Shown here: positions 1 through 8,810 of the stretch, piece by piece | Layout of the letters: every line of letters starts with the position of its first letter | How positions within the stretch are numbered: position 1 is the stretch's first letter | Source: Flavobacterium zepuense | Lineage (GTDB): Bacteria; Bacteroidota; Bacteroidia; Flavobacteriales; Flavobacteriaceae | Assembly (NCBI RefSeq): GCF_007097145.1 | Contig: NZ_VJVZ01000015.1 | Coordinates: forward strand, 1-64,000 | DNA length: 64,000 nt | Reading direction: 5' to 3' | The notes under the pieces: generated by a model | What the model was told of the DNA's origin: nothing | Seen by the model: the letters and a program-made list of their open reading frames with translations, nothing else | Database searches by the model: none | Translations under genes and position numbers: made by a program

Positions 1-1
1 T

Positions 2-2758
2 CACCTGAATTTTCCGGGGCTTGATAAAAAGGCACTTGGTATTGATGACCTCTATAGCTCCCAAAAGAATGCGGCGTGGCGTATTATCCAGAACCGTGGG
101 GCGCTGGTTGACCATGAGGTCGGCCTTGGGAAAACACTAACTATGATCGTTGCCGCCCAGGAGATGAAACGGCTGAAGACCATTCATAAACCCATGATCA
201 TTGCCTTAAAGGCGAACGTAGACCAAATCGCCGAAACCTACCGCAAGGCATATCCGGCGGCTAAGATACTGGCTCCGGGCCAAAATGATTTTACACCTTC
301 AGAGCGCGTGAGGCTATTGCACGAAATAAAGAACAACAACTGGGATTGTATCATCCTGACCCATGACCAGTTCGGGAAGATACCGCAGTCACCGGAAATA
401 CAAAAAGCGATCTTACAGGTGGAGTTGGAAAATATCCAACGTGACCTTGATACTTTAAGAGACCTTGGCGGCGACATTTCCAAAAAGATGCTCAAAGGGC
501 TTGAAATACGAAAGAACAATCTGGAAGGCAAGTTAAAGGAATTGGTAAAGGACGTTGAAGAAAAGAAAGACCAGGGTATCAATTTTAAAGATATGGGTAT
601 CGATCACCTGTTCGTGGATGAGAGCCATAAGTTTAAGAACCTGACCTTTACCACAAGGCATAACCGTGTAGCGGGATTGGGCAATATGGAAGGCAGCCAA
701 AAGGCGCTCAACATGCTCTTTGCCGTTCGGACTTTGCAGGAGAAATTCGATGCCGACCTGTGTGCTACGTTTTTATCGGGAACGCCGATCTCCAACAGCC
801 TGACGGAAATGTACCTGATCTTTAAATTCCTGCGGCCTAAGGAAATGCAGCGGCAGCTTATTGAAAACTTTGATGCCTGGGCAGCAGTGTTTGCTAAAAA
901 AACAACGGATTTTGAGTTCAGCGTAACCAATGAAATTGTAGCCAAAGAGCGTTTTCGTCACTTTATCAAAGTGCCTGAGCTGGCCATGTTCTATAATGAG
1001 ATCACGGACTATAAGACCGCCAAACATATTAACCTTGACAAACCTGATTTACAGGAAACACTGGTAAATATAAAACCGAGTGAGCAGCAGCAGGAGTTTA
1101 TCAAAAACCTGATGGCTTTTGCCAAAACGGGTAATGCAGAATTAATTGGCCGCGCGAAGCTGACACCAAAAGAAGACTTAGGGCGAATGCTGATAGCTAC
1201 TAATTATGCTAAGAAAATGGCGGCTGACCTTAGGCTTATTGATGAGCGCAGGTACGGCGACCATCCCGATAATAAGGTCAACACAGCGGCCAGGAACATT
1301 GCCCGGATTTTTGAGGAAAGCACAAAGCATAAGGGAACGCAGATCGTCTTTTCGGATATCGGTACGCCAAAGCCTGCGGGCTTTAATATGTATGATGCCC
1401 TGAAGGAAAAGCTGATACGGGATTTTAATATTCCGGCAAATCAGATTACCTACATCCATGACTGGACCGACAGGCGTAAGCCGGAGCTCTTTAGAAAGAT
1501 GAACCGTGGTGAGATACGTATCCTTTTGGGCAGTACTGAAAAAGCGGGAACCGGCCTTAATGTGCAGCAGCGCGTGGTTGCGATGCACCACCTGGACATC
1601 CCGTGGCGGCCTTCTGACCTTGGCCAGCGCAACGGGCGCGGCGGCAGGCAGGGCAATAAAGTAGCGAAGGAACACTATGATAACAAGGTACAGAACTTCA
1701 TTTATGCCACCGAACAGTCACTTGACAATTACAAGTTCAACCTGCTCAAAAACAAGGAAACCTTCATCGCCCAGATGAAGAATTGTGAACTGAATGTGCG
1801 CACCATAGACGAGGGTTCCATTGATGAGAAGAGCGGTATGAACTTCTCCGAATACATTGCCATCCTCTCCGGGGACACTTCGTTACTGGAAAAAAGCAAG
1901 CTGGAAAAGAAGGTGGCTGTTATGGAAAGCCTGAAAACGATACACTTCCGCGAGGTAAGCCGTAACCGTTATGGGCTGGAGAACATGCAGAATGAGCGGC
2001 AGAGCACAAGTGTCACATTGAATAAGTTATTAAGCGATGCCGAAGTGTACAAAAACAAGCTCCTGTTCACCGATGATGGCGCTAAAGCTAATCCTATCCA
2101 GCTCAGCGGGCTAAAGACAGTAGATGCCGAGGTAATCGGCAACCACATCATCGGCCTTTACAGGGATTGGCTACCACCTGCCGGTCAGCAGGAACAGAAG
2201 ATCGGTAGCCTGTACGGGTTTGGACTGTACATCAAAAGGAACCGGGAAACCTATGAAGTAAATGGCAGCTATGAGTACCGCTTTTCCAACAGCTTTTTTG
2301 CCCAAAGGGAGGCAGATGGTATCCGCTATACCTTCAATGATGGCCTGCCTAACATTGATAATCCCAAACTGGCAGCGAGGCATTTTTTAAATGCTATTGA
2401 CCGTGTGGAAAGCCTTAAAGATAAGTATCAATCAAAACTAAATGAGCTCGACAGGGAAATACCCAAGGTGGAAAAGCTGCTGCAAAAGCCCTTTGCACAG
2501 GAAAAAGAACTGGAGCAGATGAAAAGTGAACTGGCGGGGCTGGAACGGCAGATCAGTATAAAGATACAGGAAAACCAGCTCAAGCAGGCGCAGGAGCATT
2601 TGGGCGGGGCGGTAATTGAAAATGACGCGGCCATAGTTCAAATCGCGAATGCTACCACGCAGGCGGCAGCCCGTGGCCCGACGGCAGAGGAGGTTTCAGA
2701 AAAGCATCAGGAAAAGATGTATGGTCAGATGAGAAGAAATACAAGGATGAAATTTTAA
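2..2758 (+). CDS. Conjugative-element giant helicase (SNF2-like), 5' end cut by window
   Basis: The frame is open to the left edge, so the first ATG at 143 is internal and the true start lies outside the window. The visible 918 residues form a superfamily 2 helicase. Walker A (EVGLGKT) is near residue 42, encoded around 119-136. A DESH box (FVDESHKF) is near residue 205. Motif III reads LSGTPISNS. The C-terminal RecA domain has GSTEKAGTGLN and the arginine-finger motif QRNGRGGRQGN. The C-terminus is rich in charged coiled coil. Proteins of this kind in Bacteroidetes conjugative elements are very long and often carry an N-terminal methylase part, which would lie off-window. It probably remodels or processes element DNA; that role is inferred. 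It immediately precedes traF, the place where traE is often found. Confidence 0.9.
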   Translation, partial: HLNFPGLDKKALGIDDLYSSQKNAAWRIIQNRGALVDHEVGLGKTLTMIVAAQEMKRLKTIHKPMIIALKANVDQIAETYRKAYPAAKILAPGQNDFTPSERVRLLHEIKNNNWDCIILTHDQFGKIPQSPEIQKAILQVELENIQRDLDTLRDLGGDISKKMLKGLEIRKNNLEGKLKELVKDVEEKKDQGINFKDMGIDHLFVDESHKFKNLTFTTRHNRVAGLGNMEGSQKALNMLFAVRTLQEKFDADLCATFLSGTPISNSLTEMYLIFKFLRPKEMQRQLIENFDAWAAVFAKKTTDFEFSVTNEIVAKERFRHFIKVPELAMFYNEITDYKTAKHINLDKPDLQETLVNIKPSEQQQEFIKNLMAFAKTGNAELIGRAKLTPKEDLGRMLIATNYAKKMAADLRLIDERRYGDHPDNKVNTAARNIARIFEESTKHKGTQIVFSDIGTPKPAGFNMYDALKEKLIRDFNIPANQITYIHDWTDRRKPELFRKMNRGEIRILLGSTEKAGTGLNVQQRVVAMHHLDIPWRPSDLGQRNGRGGRQGNKVAKEHYDNKVQNFIYATEQSLDNYKFNLLKNKETFIAQMKNCELNVRTIDEGSIDEKSGMNFSEYIAILSGDTSLLEKSKLEKKVAVMESLKTIHFREVSRNRYGLENMQNERQSTSVTLNKLLSDAEVYKNKLLFTDDGAKANPIQLSGLKTVDAEVIGNHIIGLYRDWLPPAGQQEQKIGSLYGFGLYIKRNRETYEVNGSYEYRFSNSFFAQREADGIRYTFNDGLPNIDNPKLAARHFLNAIDRVESLKDKYQSKLNELDREIPKVEKLLQKPFAQEKELEQMKSELAGLERQISIKIQENQLKQAQEHLGGAVIENDAAIVQIANATTQAAARGPTAEEVSEKHQEKMYGQMRRNTRMKF

Positions 2759-2769
2759 GCATAAAGGTT

Positions 2770-3096
2770 ATGGCAAACAGTGTCTATCAGATAAACAAAG
2801 GGATAAATGCCTCTATAGAATTTAAGGGGCTTAAGGCGCAATACATCTGGTATTTGGGCGGTGGCGTAGTGGCTCTTATGATCGTCTTTGCGGCAATGTA
2901 CCTAATCGGGCTACAATCCTTTGTCTGCATCGGGATCATCCTTTTAGCCGGAACCGGGCTGGTTATGAAGGTGTACGGCATGAGCAATAAGTACGGTGAA
3001 CATGGCCTAATGAAAGCGCTTGCCCGAAAACAAGTACCCAAGGTGCTCCGCTCGCGCAGCAGGAGCATTTTCATAATGCGTAAAGAACAGAAATAA
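2770..3096 (+). CDS. traF: Conjugative transposon protein TraF (DUF4133)
   Basis: A 108-residue inner-membrane protein. It opens with YQINKGINASIEFKGLKAQY, the hallmark DUF4133 start, followed by two hydrophobic helices (about residues 27-48 and 50-68). A conserved YGEHGLMKALARKQ segment and a basic tail follow. By position and size it is the VirB3-like subunit that sits beside the VirB4-type ATPase TraG, encoded 22 bp downstream. The start lies 11 bp after the helicase stop, so the two are probably co-transcribed. TraE (DUF4134), usually just upstream of TraF, is not between them. Confidence 0.9.
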   Translation: MANSVYQINKGINASIEFKGLKAQYIWYLGGGVVALMIVFAAMYLIGLQSFVCIGIILLAGTGLVMKVYGMSNKYGEHGLMKALARKQVPKVLRSRSRSIFIMRKEQK

Positions 3097-3118
3097 TAAT
3101 AAGGTAAATAATAGTGAG

Positions 3119-5584
3119 ATGGAAAAAGTGCTGGATGAATTATTACCGATCATGGATGTGCAGCACGACTGCATCCTAAGCAAAATGGGCGATGTGACCG
3201 TCGTCTTTAAGGCAGAGCTGCCCGAGATATTTACGCTCTCCGACCAGGAGTACGAAGCCTTCCACCAGGCATGGGTTAAGGCCATTAAAGTGCTGCCAAA
3301 ATACAGCGTACTGCATAAGCAGGATTGGTTTTTGGACAGCAGTTACCGCCCCGATTTCACAAAGGACGATACCAGCTTTTTGAGCCGCAGCAGCGAGCGT
3401 TTTTTTAACGAGCGCCCTTACCTGGCGCACAGCTGTTATATCATGCTGACCAAAAAACCGGAGAACAGGAAAACTGCAACATCGCTGTTTTCAAGCCTTT
3501 TAAAAAGAAGCATAGTGCCGGAAGAAACCCTGAAGCCACAACCCTTACAGGACTTTTTGGGTAGCACCGGACAGTTTAAGCGCATCATGGAAGACAGCGG
3601 CTTTGTTAAACTGACGCGATTAACAGAAAATGAGCTAAGGAGCCACAGCCGCAAGCTTGGGTTCATTGAGCAGTATTGCTACCTCTCGCAAAAGAACGAT
3701 AGGTTCCTGATTGGCGATATTAGTTTTGATGAGGGTTTGCAGGTTGGCGACAAGCATTGCCAGCTATACACATTAGCCGATGCGCAGGATTTGCCCTCCT
3801 TATGTGGCAGCCGTATCAATTACGATAAGTATTCCACTGATAAAACAAAGTTCAGCGTAGGTTTTGCCAGTACGCTGGGGCAGCTGCTATCCTGTAACCA
3901 TATTTATAACCAGTACATCTTTATAGAGGATGCGCAGAAGACCATCCAAAAACTGGAAAGCAAACGCCTGCGTTTGCAATCGCTCTCGGCCTATAGCCGG
4001 GAGAATATGATCGCCCGTGATGCGACCAATGATTTTTTGAATGAGGCCATCGGGCAGCAACGCCTTCCGGTCAAGGCGCATTTTAATGTATTGGTTTGGA
4101 CCGATAATAAGGATGAACTGAAAGACCTGAAAAATAAGGTGTCTTCGGCACTGGCACAAATGGATGCCGTGGCGAAACAGGAAACGGTGGGTGCTGCGCA
4201 GATCTTTTGGGCAGGCATTCCCGGTAATGCTGCGGACTTCCCCATGAACGACACCTTTGATACCTTCGCTGAGCAAGCAACCTGCTTTTTAAATTTAGAA
4301 ACAGGCTACCGTACCTCGCTCAGCCCTATAGGTATCCGTATGGGTGACCGCCTGACCGGTAAGCCCGTCCATGTGGATATCAGCGATGAGCCGATGACAA
4401 TGGGTATCTGCACCAACAGGAACAAATTCATTTTAGGGCCTTCGGGCAGCGGCAAATCCTTTTTTACCAACCATATGGTACGCAGCTATTACGAGCAAGG
4501 GACGCACGTAGTGCTGGTAGATGTAGGGCATAGCTATAAAGGGCTGTGCGATATGGTGGGTGGCTATTATTTTACCTACAGCGAAAAGAACCCCATCCGG
4601 TTCAACCCTTTTTTTATCGGCGCAGGCGACAGCCTGGATACTGAAAAGAAAGAAAGCATTAAAACCCTGCTCTTGGCCTTATGGAAAAAAGATGATGAGA
4701 ATTTTAAGCGTAGTGAATACGTCGCGCTGTCCAATGCCATCAGCGGCTATTATGATCACCTGGGTAAAAATGCCAGTGTATTTGCAGGCTTCGACAGTTT
4801 TTATGAGTTCCTACGGGATGAGTACACCAAAGTCCTGAGCGGTGACCGTGTAAAGGAAAAGGATTTTGATATTGATAATTTCCTGTATGTGCTCAGGCCG
4901 TATTACAAGGGTGGTGAATTTGATTACCTGCTCAATGCTACCGAGAACCTGAACCTTTTGCAGGAACGCTTTATTGTTTTTGAGCTGGATGAGATAAAGG
5001 AGCACCCGATCCTTTTCCCGGTAGTGACCATCATTATCATGGAAGTCTTCATTAACAAGATGCGCAAGCTTAAAGGCATCCGCAAAATGATACTAATAGA
5101 AGAAGCCTGGAAAGCACTAATGAAGGAGGGCTTCGCGGAGTACATAAAATATTTGTTTAAGACCGTCAGGAAATTCTTTGGGGAAGCCATCGTGGTAACC
5201 CAGGAAGTGGAGGACATTATTTCCTCACCGGTAGTTAAGCAGGCCATTATCAATAACAGCGATTGTAAGATACTGCTGGGCCAATCGAAGTACCAAAACA
5301 AGTTCGACCAGATACAGGAGCTACTCGGCCTGACCGATAAAGAAAAAGCACTGGTGCTTTCGGTTAACAAGGCCAATGACCCCACCAAAAAATACAAGGA
5401 AGTATTCATTAGCCTTGGCGGGATGCTCTCACGGGTTTACCGCACCGAAGTCAGCCTCGAAGAGTACCTGGCTTACACCACCGAGCAGACCGAAAAAGTG
5501 AAGCTGATGGAATATGCGGCCAAGTTTGGGGGCGATATACGCAAAGGGATTGCGGCGATGGCGGACGATATAAGGAATAATTAA
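3119..5584 (+). CDS. traG: TraG family conjugation ATPase (VirB4-like)
   Basis: An 821-residue cytoplasmic ATPase that powers assembly of the type IV mating channel. Walker A GPSGSGKS is near residues 440-448 and Walker B MILIEEAWKAL near residue 656, with a downstream VTQEVEDI segment typical of VirB4/TraG. The N-terminal half has the VirB4 N-terminal domain, including the ISFDEGLQVGDKH segment. Length is normal for Bacteroidetes TraG. It follows traF by 22 bp and precedes an inserted methyltransferase gene by 13 bp. Confidence 0.95.
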   Translation: MEKVLDELLPIMDVQHDCILSKMGDVTVVFKAELPEIFTLSDQEYEAFHQAWVKAIKVLPKYSVLHKQDWFLDSSYRPDFTKDDTSFLSRSSERFFNERPYLAHSCYIMLTKKPENRKTATSLFSSLLKRSIVPEETLKPQPLQDFLGSTGQFKRIMEDSGFVKLTRLTENELRSHSRKLGFIEQYCYLSQKNDRFLIGDISFDEGLQVGDKHCQLYTLADAQDLPSLCGSRINYDKYSTDKTKFSVGFASTLGQLLSCNHIYNQYIFIEDAQKTIQKLESKRLRLQSLSAYSRENMIARDATNDFLNEAIGQQRLPVKAHFNVLVWTDNKDELKDLKNKVSSALAQMDAVAKQETVGAAQIFWAGIPGNAADFPMNDTFDTFAEQATCFLNLETGYRTSLSPIGIRMGDRLTGKPVHVDISDEPMTMGICTNRNKFILGPSGSGKSFFTNHMVRSYYEQGTHVVLVDVGHSYKGLCDMVGGYYFTYSEKNPIRFNPFFIGAGDSLDTEKKESIKTLLLALWKKDDENFKRSEYVALSNAISGYYDHLGKNASVFAGFDSFYEFLRDEYTKVLSGDRVKEKDFDIDNFLYVLRPYYKGGEFDYLLNATENLNLLQERFIVFELDEIKEHPILFPVVTIIIMEVFINKMRKLKGIRKMILIEEAWKALMKEGFAEYIKYLFKTVRKFFGEAIVVTQEVEDIISSPVVKQAIINNSDCKILLGQSKYQNKFDQIQELLGLTDKEKALVLSVNKANDPTKKYKEVFISLGGMLSRVYRTEVSLEEYLAYTTEQTEKVKLMEYAAKFGGDIRKGIAAMADDIRNN

Positions 5585-5597
5585 TAATAGGTAAATC

Positions 5598-6383
5598 ATG
5601 AAGAGAATGAATTGGGAGGAGAACCTTTTACTACAGGGAGATTGCTTATTGCTATTGCCAAAATTGGAAGACAGAAGTGTTGATATGGTGCTGTGTGACT
5701 TGCCTTACGGTACTACCGAATGTAACTGGGATAAAAAGCTTGACCTGGAATTATTATGGCAGCAATATAACCGAATCATAAAGGATAATGGGATTATTGT
5801 GTTTACGACCAGTCAGCCCTTTACAACAGAACTTATAAATAGCAACCGTAAGGATTTTAAATATGAATGGATTTGGGTCAAAAGTAATTGCACCGGGTTT
5901 CAGCATGCAAAGAACCGGCCTTTAAAAAACCATGAAACGATCATTGTATTCTCAAAGGGTAGCATGGGTCACCAAAATCTTTTGGGCGACAAGCGCATGG
6001 TTTATAATCCACAGGGGCTGGTAAGGGTAAATAAAATTTCCCGGTCAAAGGGCAGACGTCCCGGAACGATTATCGGCCCAAGGCCTTCACACAAATCAGC
6101 GTACTTAACTGAATTTAAAAACTACCCAAAGACAGTGTTTCACTTTGACAATGAAAAAGGGCTTCATCCCACTCAAAAGCCCGTGCCTCTTTTTGAGTAC
6201 CTGGTAAAAACATATTCAAAGGAAGGTGGCGTTGTACTGGACAATTGTGCGGGTAGCGGCACCACTGCGATTGCATGCCTTAATGCAAGAAGGAAATTCA
6301 TTCTTATAGAGAAGGACAGGAAGTACATCCCTGTCATAATCGAAAGGGTTGACAAGCACATCATATCACTTAAAAATAATTAG
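5598..6383 (+). CDS. DNA adenine/cytosine-N4 methyltransferase (beta-class order)
   Basis: A 261-residue site-specific DNA methyltransferase. The catalytic motif IV reads DLPY near residue 34, a variant of DPPY. The AdoMet-binding motif I (DNCAGSGTTAIA) is near residue 214. This IV-then-I order defines the beta class, with the target-recognition region between. HPTQKPVPLFEYLV is the usual motif before motif I. There is no partner restriction endonuclease nearby, so it looks like an orphan modification enzyme protecting the element or host DNA; that is inference. It sits inside the tra operon between traG and traI, and by eye is more AT-rich than its neighbours, suggesting a later insertion. 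An in-frame second ATG follows at 5607. Confidence 0.88.
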   Translation: MKRMNWEENLLLQGDCLLLLPKLEDRSVDMVLCDLPYGTTECNWDKKLDLELLWQQYNRIIKDNGIIVFTTSQPFTTELINSNRKDFKYEWIWVKSNCTGFQHAKNRPLKNHETIIVFSKGSMGHQNLLGDKRMVYNPQGLVRVNKISRSKGRRPGTIIGPRPSHKSAYLTEFKNYPKTVFHFDNEKGLHPTQKPVPLFEYLVKTYSKEGGVVLDNCAGSGTTAIACLNARRKFILIEKDRKYIPVIIERVDKHIISLKNN

Positions 6384-6384
6384 C

Positions 6385-7065
6385 ATGAAAAAGTATATCA
6401 GGATTTTAGGATTGGCGCTGGTGCTGTGTCTTGCAGTGCCCGCACAAGAGGCAAATGCGCAAATACCGGGGTTGGATTTTATTACCGGTGCGGTAAAAAG
6501 GGTTGTTAAGGCAATGGACCTTAAAATACAGCGGATGCAGAACAAGACAATCTGGCTACAAAATGCGCAGAAGACCTTAGAGAATGCGCTCTCAAAACTT
6601 AAACTGGATGAGATCGCCGACTGGACCGAGAAGCAGAAAGAGCAATACGCGAAATACTACGAGGAACTGTCCAAGGTAAAAGCCATTATCAGCTACTACC
6701 AGCGCATCGGTGATATTACCCAAAAGCAAATACGGCTGGTCAATGAATATAACAGGGCGTGGAACATCCTGAGGCAGGACAGCCATTTTACAAGTGAAGA
6801 ACTGGATTATATGGCTAAGGTTTATACAGGTATACTGGAAGAAAGCATGAAAAATATCGATCAGATAACCCTGGTAGTGGAATCGTTCGCCACTACGATG
6901 AGCGATGCCAAGCGCTTAGAGATAATTAACGATGCCGCTGACCGTGTGGATGAGAACTACAGCGACCTTACCCGGTTCAACAGCCAGAACGCGGTGCTGA
7001 GCCTCCAGCGCTCGAAAGATGCCAATGAGGCCCAGGTAATAAAGAAGATTTACGGTTTACCCTAA
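6385..7065 (+). CDS. traI: Conjugal transfer protein TraI-like, periplasmic
   Basis: The start is placed at ATG 6385, one base after the methyltransferase stop, because it gives a clean signal peptide (KKYIRILGLALVLCLAVPA...ANAQ). An upstream in-frame start at 6349 would place 12 residues before it and overlap the preceding gene. The mature part is helical, with charged coiled coil around residues 45-110. Its C-terminal half aligns by eye with the proteins at 7511 and 8161: an LVNEYNRAW block, an FTSEELDYM block, an MSDAKRLEIIND block and a terminal KKIYGLP. It is therefore one of three paralogous secreted proteins in this operon. The biochemical role is unknown. Confidence 0.82.
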   Translation: MKKYIRILGLALVLCLAVPAQEANAQIPGLDFITGAVKRVVKAMDLKIQRMQNKTIWLQNAQKTLENALSKLKLDEIADWTEKQKEQYAKYYEELSKVKAIISYYQRIGDITQKQIRLVNEYNRAWNILRQDSHFTSEELDYMAKVYTGILEESMKNIDQITLVVESFATTMSDAKRLEIINDAADRVDENYSDLTRFNSQNAVLSLQRSKDANEAQVIKKIYGLP

Positions 7066-7076
7066 AGCAAATAGTT

Positions 7077-7514
7077 ATGTCAGCATTTACTGCTCATGAT
7101 CTTTCTACACTATTTGAAGATAAAGGATACCACGGGCTCACGCAGTTCTATTCTACCTCATTTGAGTTCACCGATACCCTTAAGGCCGGTTTAGAGCGGG
7201 TTCAAAAGGAATTTGCCGGTCAGGCCAGCCCCAATATGTTCAGTTTGTCTTCCTATCCGGTATGGGAGCAACAAGGCAACCCTTACGTATCCAGTTATGT
7301 TTCGTGCAGCTATAAGGACGAACAATTCAGCATCAGGCTTTTAGATCTGAGTTATAACAAGGGTACCTATAATGGTGAAATATCACGACAACTGCTGAAG
7401 GAACCTGCGGCCGAAGATATACCCGATAAGCAGCATTTGAGCGATACGCTCAAAAATTTAACCGGAGGCGGTAACGAACTAAGGAAACGAAACAATAAAA
7501 AGCATAAGTTATGA
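7077..7514 (+). CDS. Hypothetical conjugative-element protein
   Basis: A 145-residue protein with no signal peptide or membrane segment and a lysine/asparagine-rich basic tail (RKRNNKKHKL). I do not recognise a domain. It starts 11 bp after traI, and its stop overlaps the next start by 4 bp (ATGA at 7511-7514), so it is translated as part of the tra operon. A vague resemblance to the N-terminal parts of the proteins at 13271 and 14467 was considered but is too weak to claim. Confidence 0.75.
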   Translation: MSAFTAHDLSTLFEDKGYHGLTQFYSTSFEFTDTLKAGLERVQKEFAGQASPNMFSLSSYPVWEQQGNPYVSSYVSCSYKDEQFSIRLLDLSYNKGTYNGEISRQLLKEPAAEDIPDKQHLSDTLKNLTGGGNELRKRNNKKHKL

Positions 7515-8164
7515 AAGCATTTTTGTTTACATGTATTGCCGTGATGACTCTTGGTGTTGCCCACGGCCAAAGCTGGAGCGAATGGTTCAGCCAGAACAGT
7601 ACCCAAAAGAAATACCTGCTACAACAGATCGCTGCCCTGAAAGTGTATGCGCAGTATGCCCAAAAGGGCTATAATATCGCCAAAGAAGGCCTTACTACCA
7701 TTGGCGATTTCACGGGCGGTGAATTTAACCTGCACGGGGTGTTTATCAATTCACTTAAAATTGTCAACCCCGAGGTAAGAAACTATGGAAAAGTTGCTGA
7801 TATCATCGCCCTACAGGTAAAGATCGTTCAGGACTACAACAGGACACGCAGCTCGCTATCGGCGAGCGATACCTTTCATGGCGATGAACTGGATTATATT
7901 AACCGCGCCTTTGGCAGGATGCTGGATAACAGCGAAGCCGTTCTTGATGAGCTTATCGCAGTCACAACCGACAATCAATTGGAGATGAAGGACGATGAGC
8001 GCATGGCTCGTATTGATGCCCTCTACCTGGCCATGCAGAATAACTACCGATTCTGCAAGGGTTTTAGCAATGAGGCAAAAGCAATGGCAGTAGCACGGAT
8101 GAGGGAAAAGAACGATGCTTTAACCGGCCGCGCAATCCAAGGTATTCAAAACCCACAGCCATGA
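7511..8164 (+). CDS. TraI/TerB-like secreted conjugation protein, copy 1
   Basis: A 217-residue protein with a signal peptide (KAFLFTCIAVMTLGVAHGQ). The mature part is all-helical and includes the conserved segments YAQKGYNIAKEGL, GEFNLHGVFINSLKIVNP, DTFHGDELDYINRAF and MKDDERMARIDAL. Such proteins are often labelled TerB-family in Bacteroidetes elements; I treat that name as a fold-level hint, not a function. It is closely related to the next gene (8161) and more distantly to traI (6385). It overlaps both neighbours by 4 bp (ATGA), indicating translational coupling. Confidence 0.82.
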   Translation: MKAFLFTCIAVMTLGVAHGQSWSEWFSQNSTQKKYLLQQIAALKVYAQYAQKGYNIAKEGLTTIGDFTGGEFNLHGVFINSLKIVNPEVRNYGKVADIIALQVKIVQDYNRTRSSLSASDTFHGDELDYINRAFGRMLDNSEAVLDELIAVTTDNQLEMKDDERMARIDALYLAMQNNYRFCKGFSNEAKAMAVARMREKNDALTGRAIQGIQNPQP

Positions 8165-8799
8165 AAAAGACACTATTGATCGTATTGTTTGCGCTATTTG
8201 GAATAGCGCCGGTACAAAGGGCATCTGCCCAATCACAAGAGGTACAGCAACTGCTGCTCAATATCGAAAAGCTAACGCAATTCAAGGCCATCCTTTCCGA
8301 TATGAAAAAAGGCTACCAGATACTAAGCGGCGGTTACAATACCATTAAAGACATATCACAGGGGAATTTCAGCCTGCATAAAACTTTTCTCGATGGGCTG
8401 ATGCAGGTAAGCCCAACAGTGAGGAATTACCGCAAGGTAGCAGAGATCATCGACTACCAGGTTACACTCGTCAGGGAATACCGCTCGGCTTATGACCGCT
8501 TCAGACAGGGTGATACTTTTAACAGTCAGGAAATTGGTTACATCGCCGGTGTCTACGATAACCTTTTTAAGGAGAGCCTTCGTAACCTGGACGAATTGCT
8601 GCTGGTTGTCACTGCCGGGCAGGCAAGGATGAGCGACGATGAGCGCCTTGCAGCAATCGACCGCATCCATTTTGAGATGCAGGACAAGTTACTGTTCCTG
8701 CGCAGCTTCAATAATAACACTTCGGTGCTTGCCCTGGGCCGGGCAAAAGAGCACAACGATGCACTGACGGTTAAAAAACTACATGGCATAAACGAATAA
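8161..8799 (+). CDS. TraI/TerB-like secreted conjugation protein, copy 2
   Basis: A 212-residue signal-peptide protein (cleavage likely after RASAQ). It repeats the plan of the preceding gene: KGYQILSGGYNTIKDISQ, GNFSLHKTFLDGLMQVSP, DTFNSQEIGYIAGVYD and MSDDERLAAIDRI. It is a tandem duplicate that has diverged. It starts on the ATGA overlap with copy 1 and ends 11 bp before traJ. The two copies may form a hetero-oligomer in the periplasm near TraJ; this is inference from gene order only. Confidence 0.82.
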   Translation: MKKTLLIVLFALFGIAPVQRASAQSQEVQQLLLNIEKLTQFKAILSDMKKGYQILSGGYNTIKDISQGNFSLHKTFLDGLMQVSPTVRNYRKVAEIIDYQVTLVREYRSAYDRFRQGDTFNSQEIGYIAGVYDNLFKESLRNLDELLLVVTAGQARMSDDERLAAIDRIHFEMQDKLLFLRSFNNNTSVLALGRAKEHNDALTVKKLHGINE

Positions 8800-8810
8800 A
8801 CATTAGCATT

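Noticed and set aside
1178..1675. 165-codon minus-strand ORF
   Set aside because: It lies wholly opposite the helicase gene, with no family features; a shadow frame.
143..2758. Helicase gene starting at ATG 143
   Set aside because: The frame is open to the left edge and the Walker A motif lies before codon 143, so this ATG is internal.
7077..7514. Relation of the hypothetical protein to the accessory proteins at 13271 and 14467
   Set aside because: Only scattered similarity by eye; not enough to call homology.
7511..8799. Tellurite resistance genes
   Set aside because: The TerB label for such proteins is a fold-level name; signal peptides and tra operon context indicate a transfer role.
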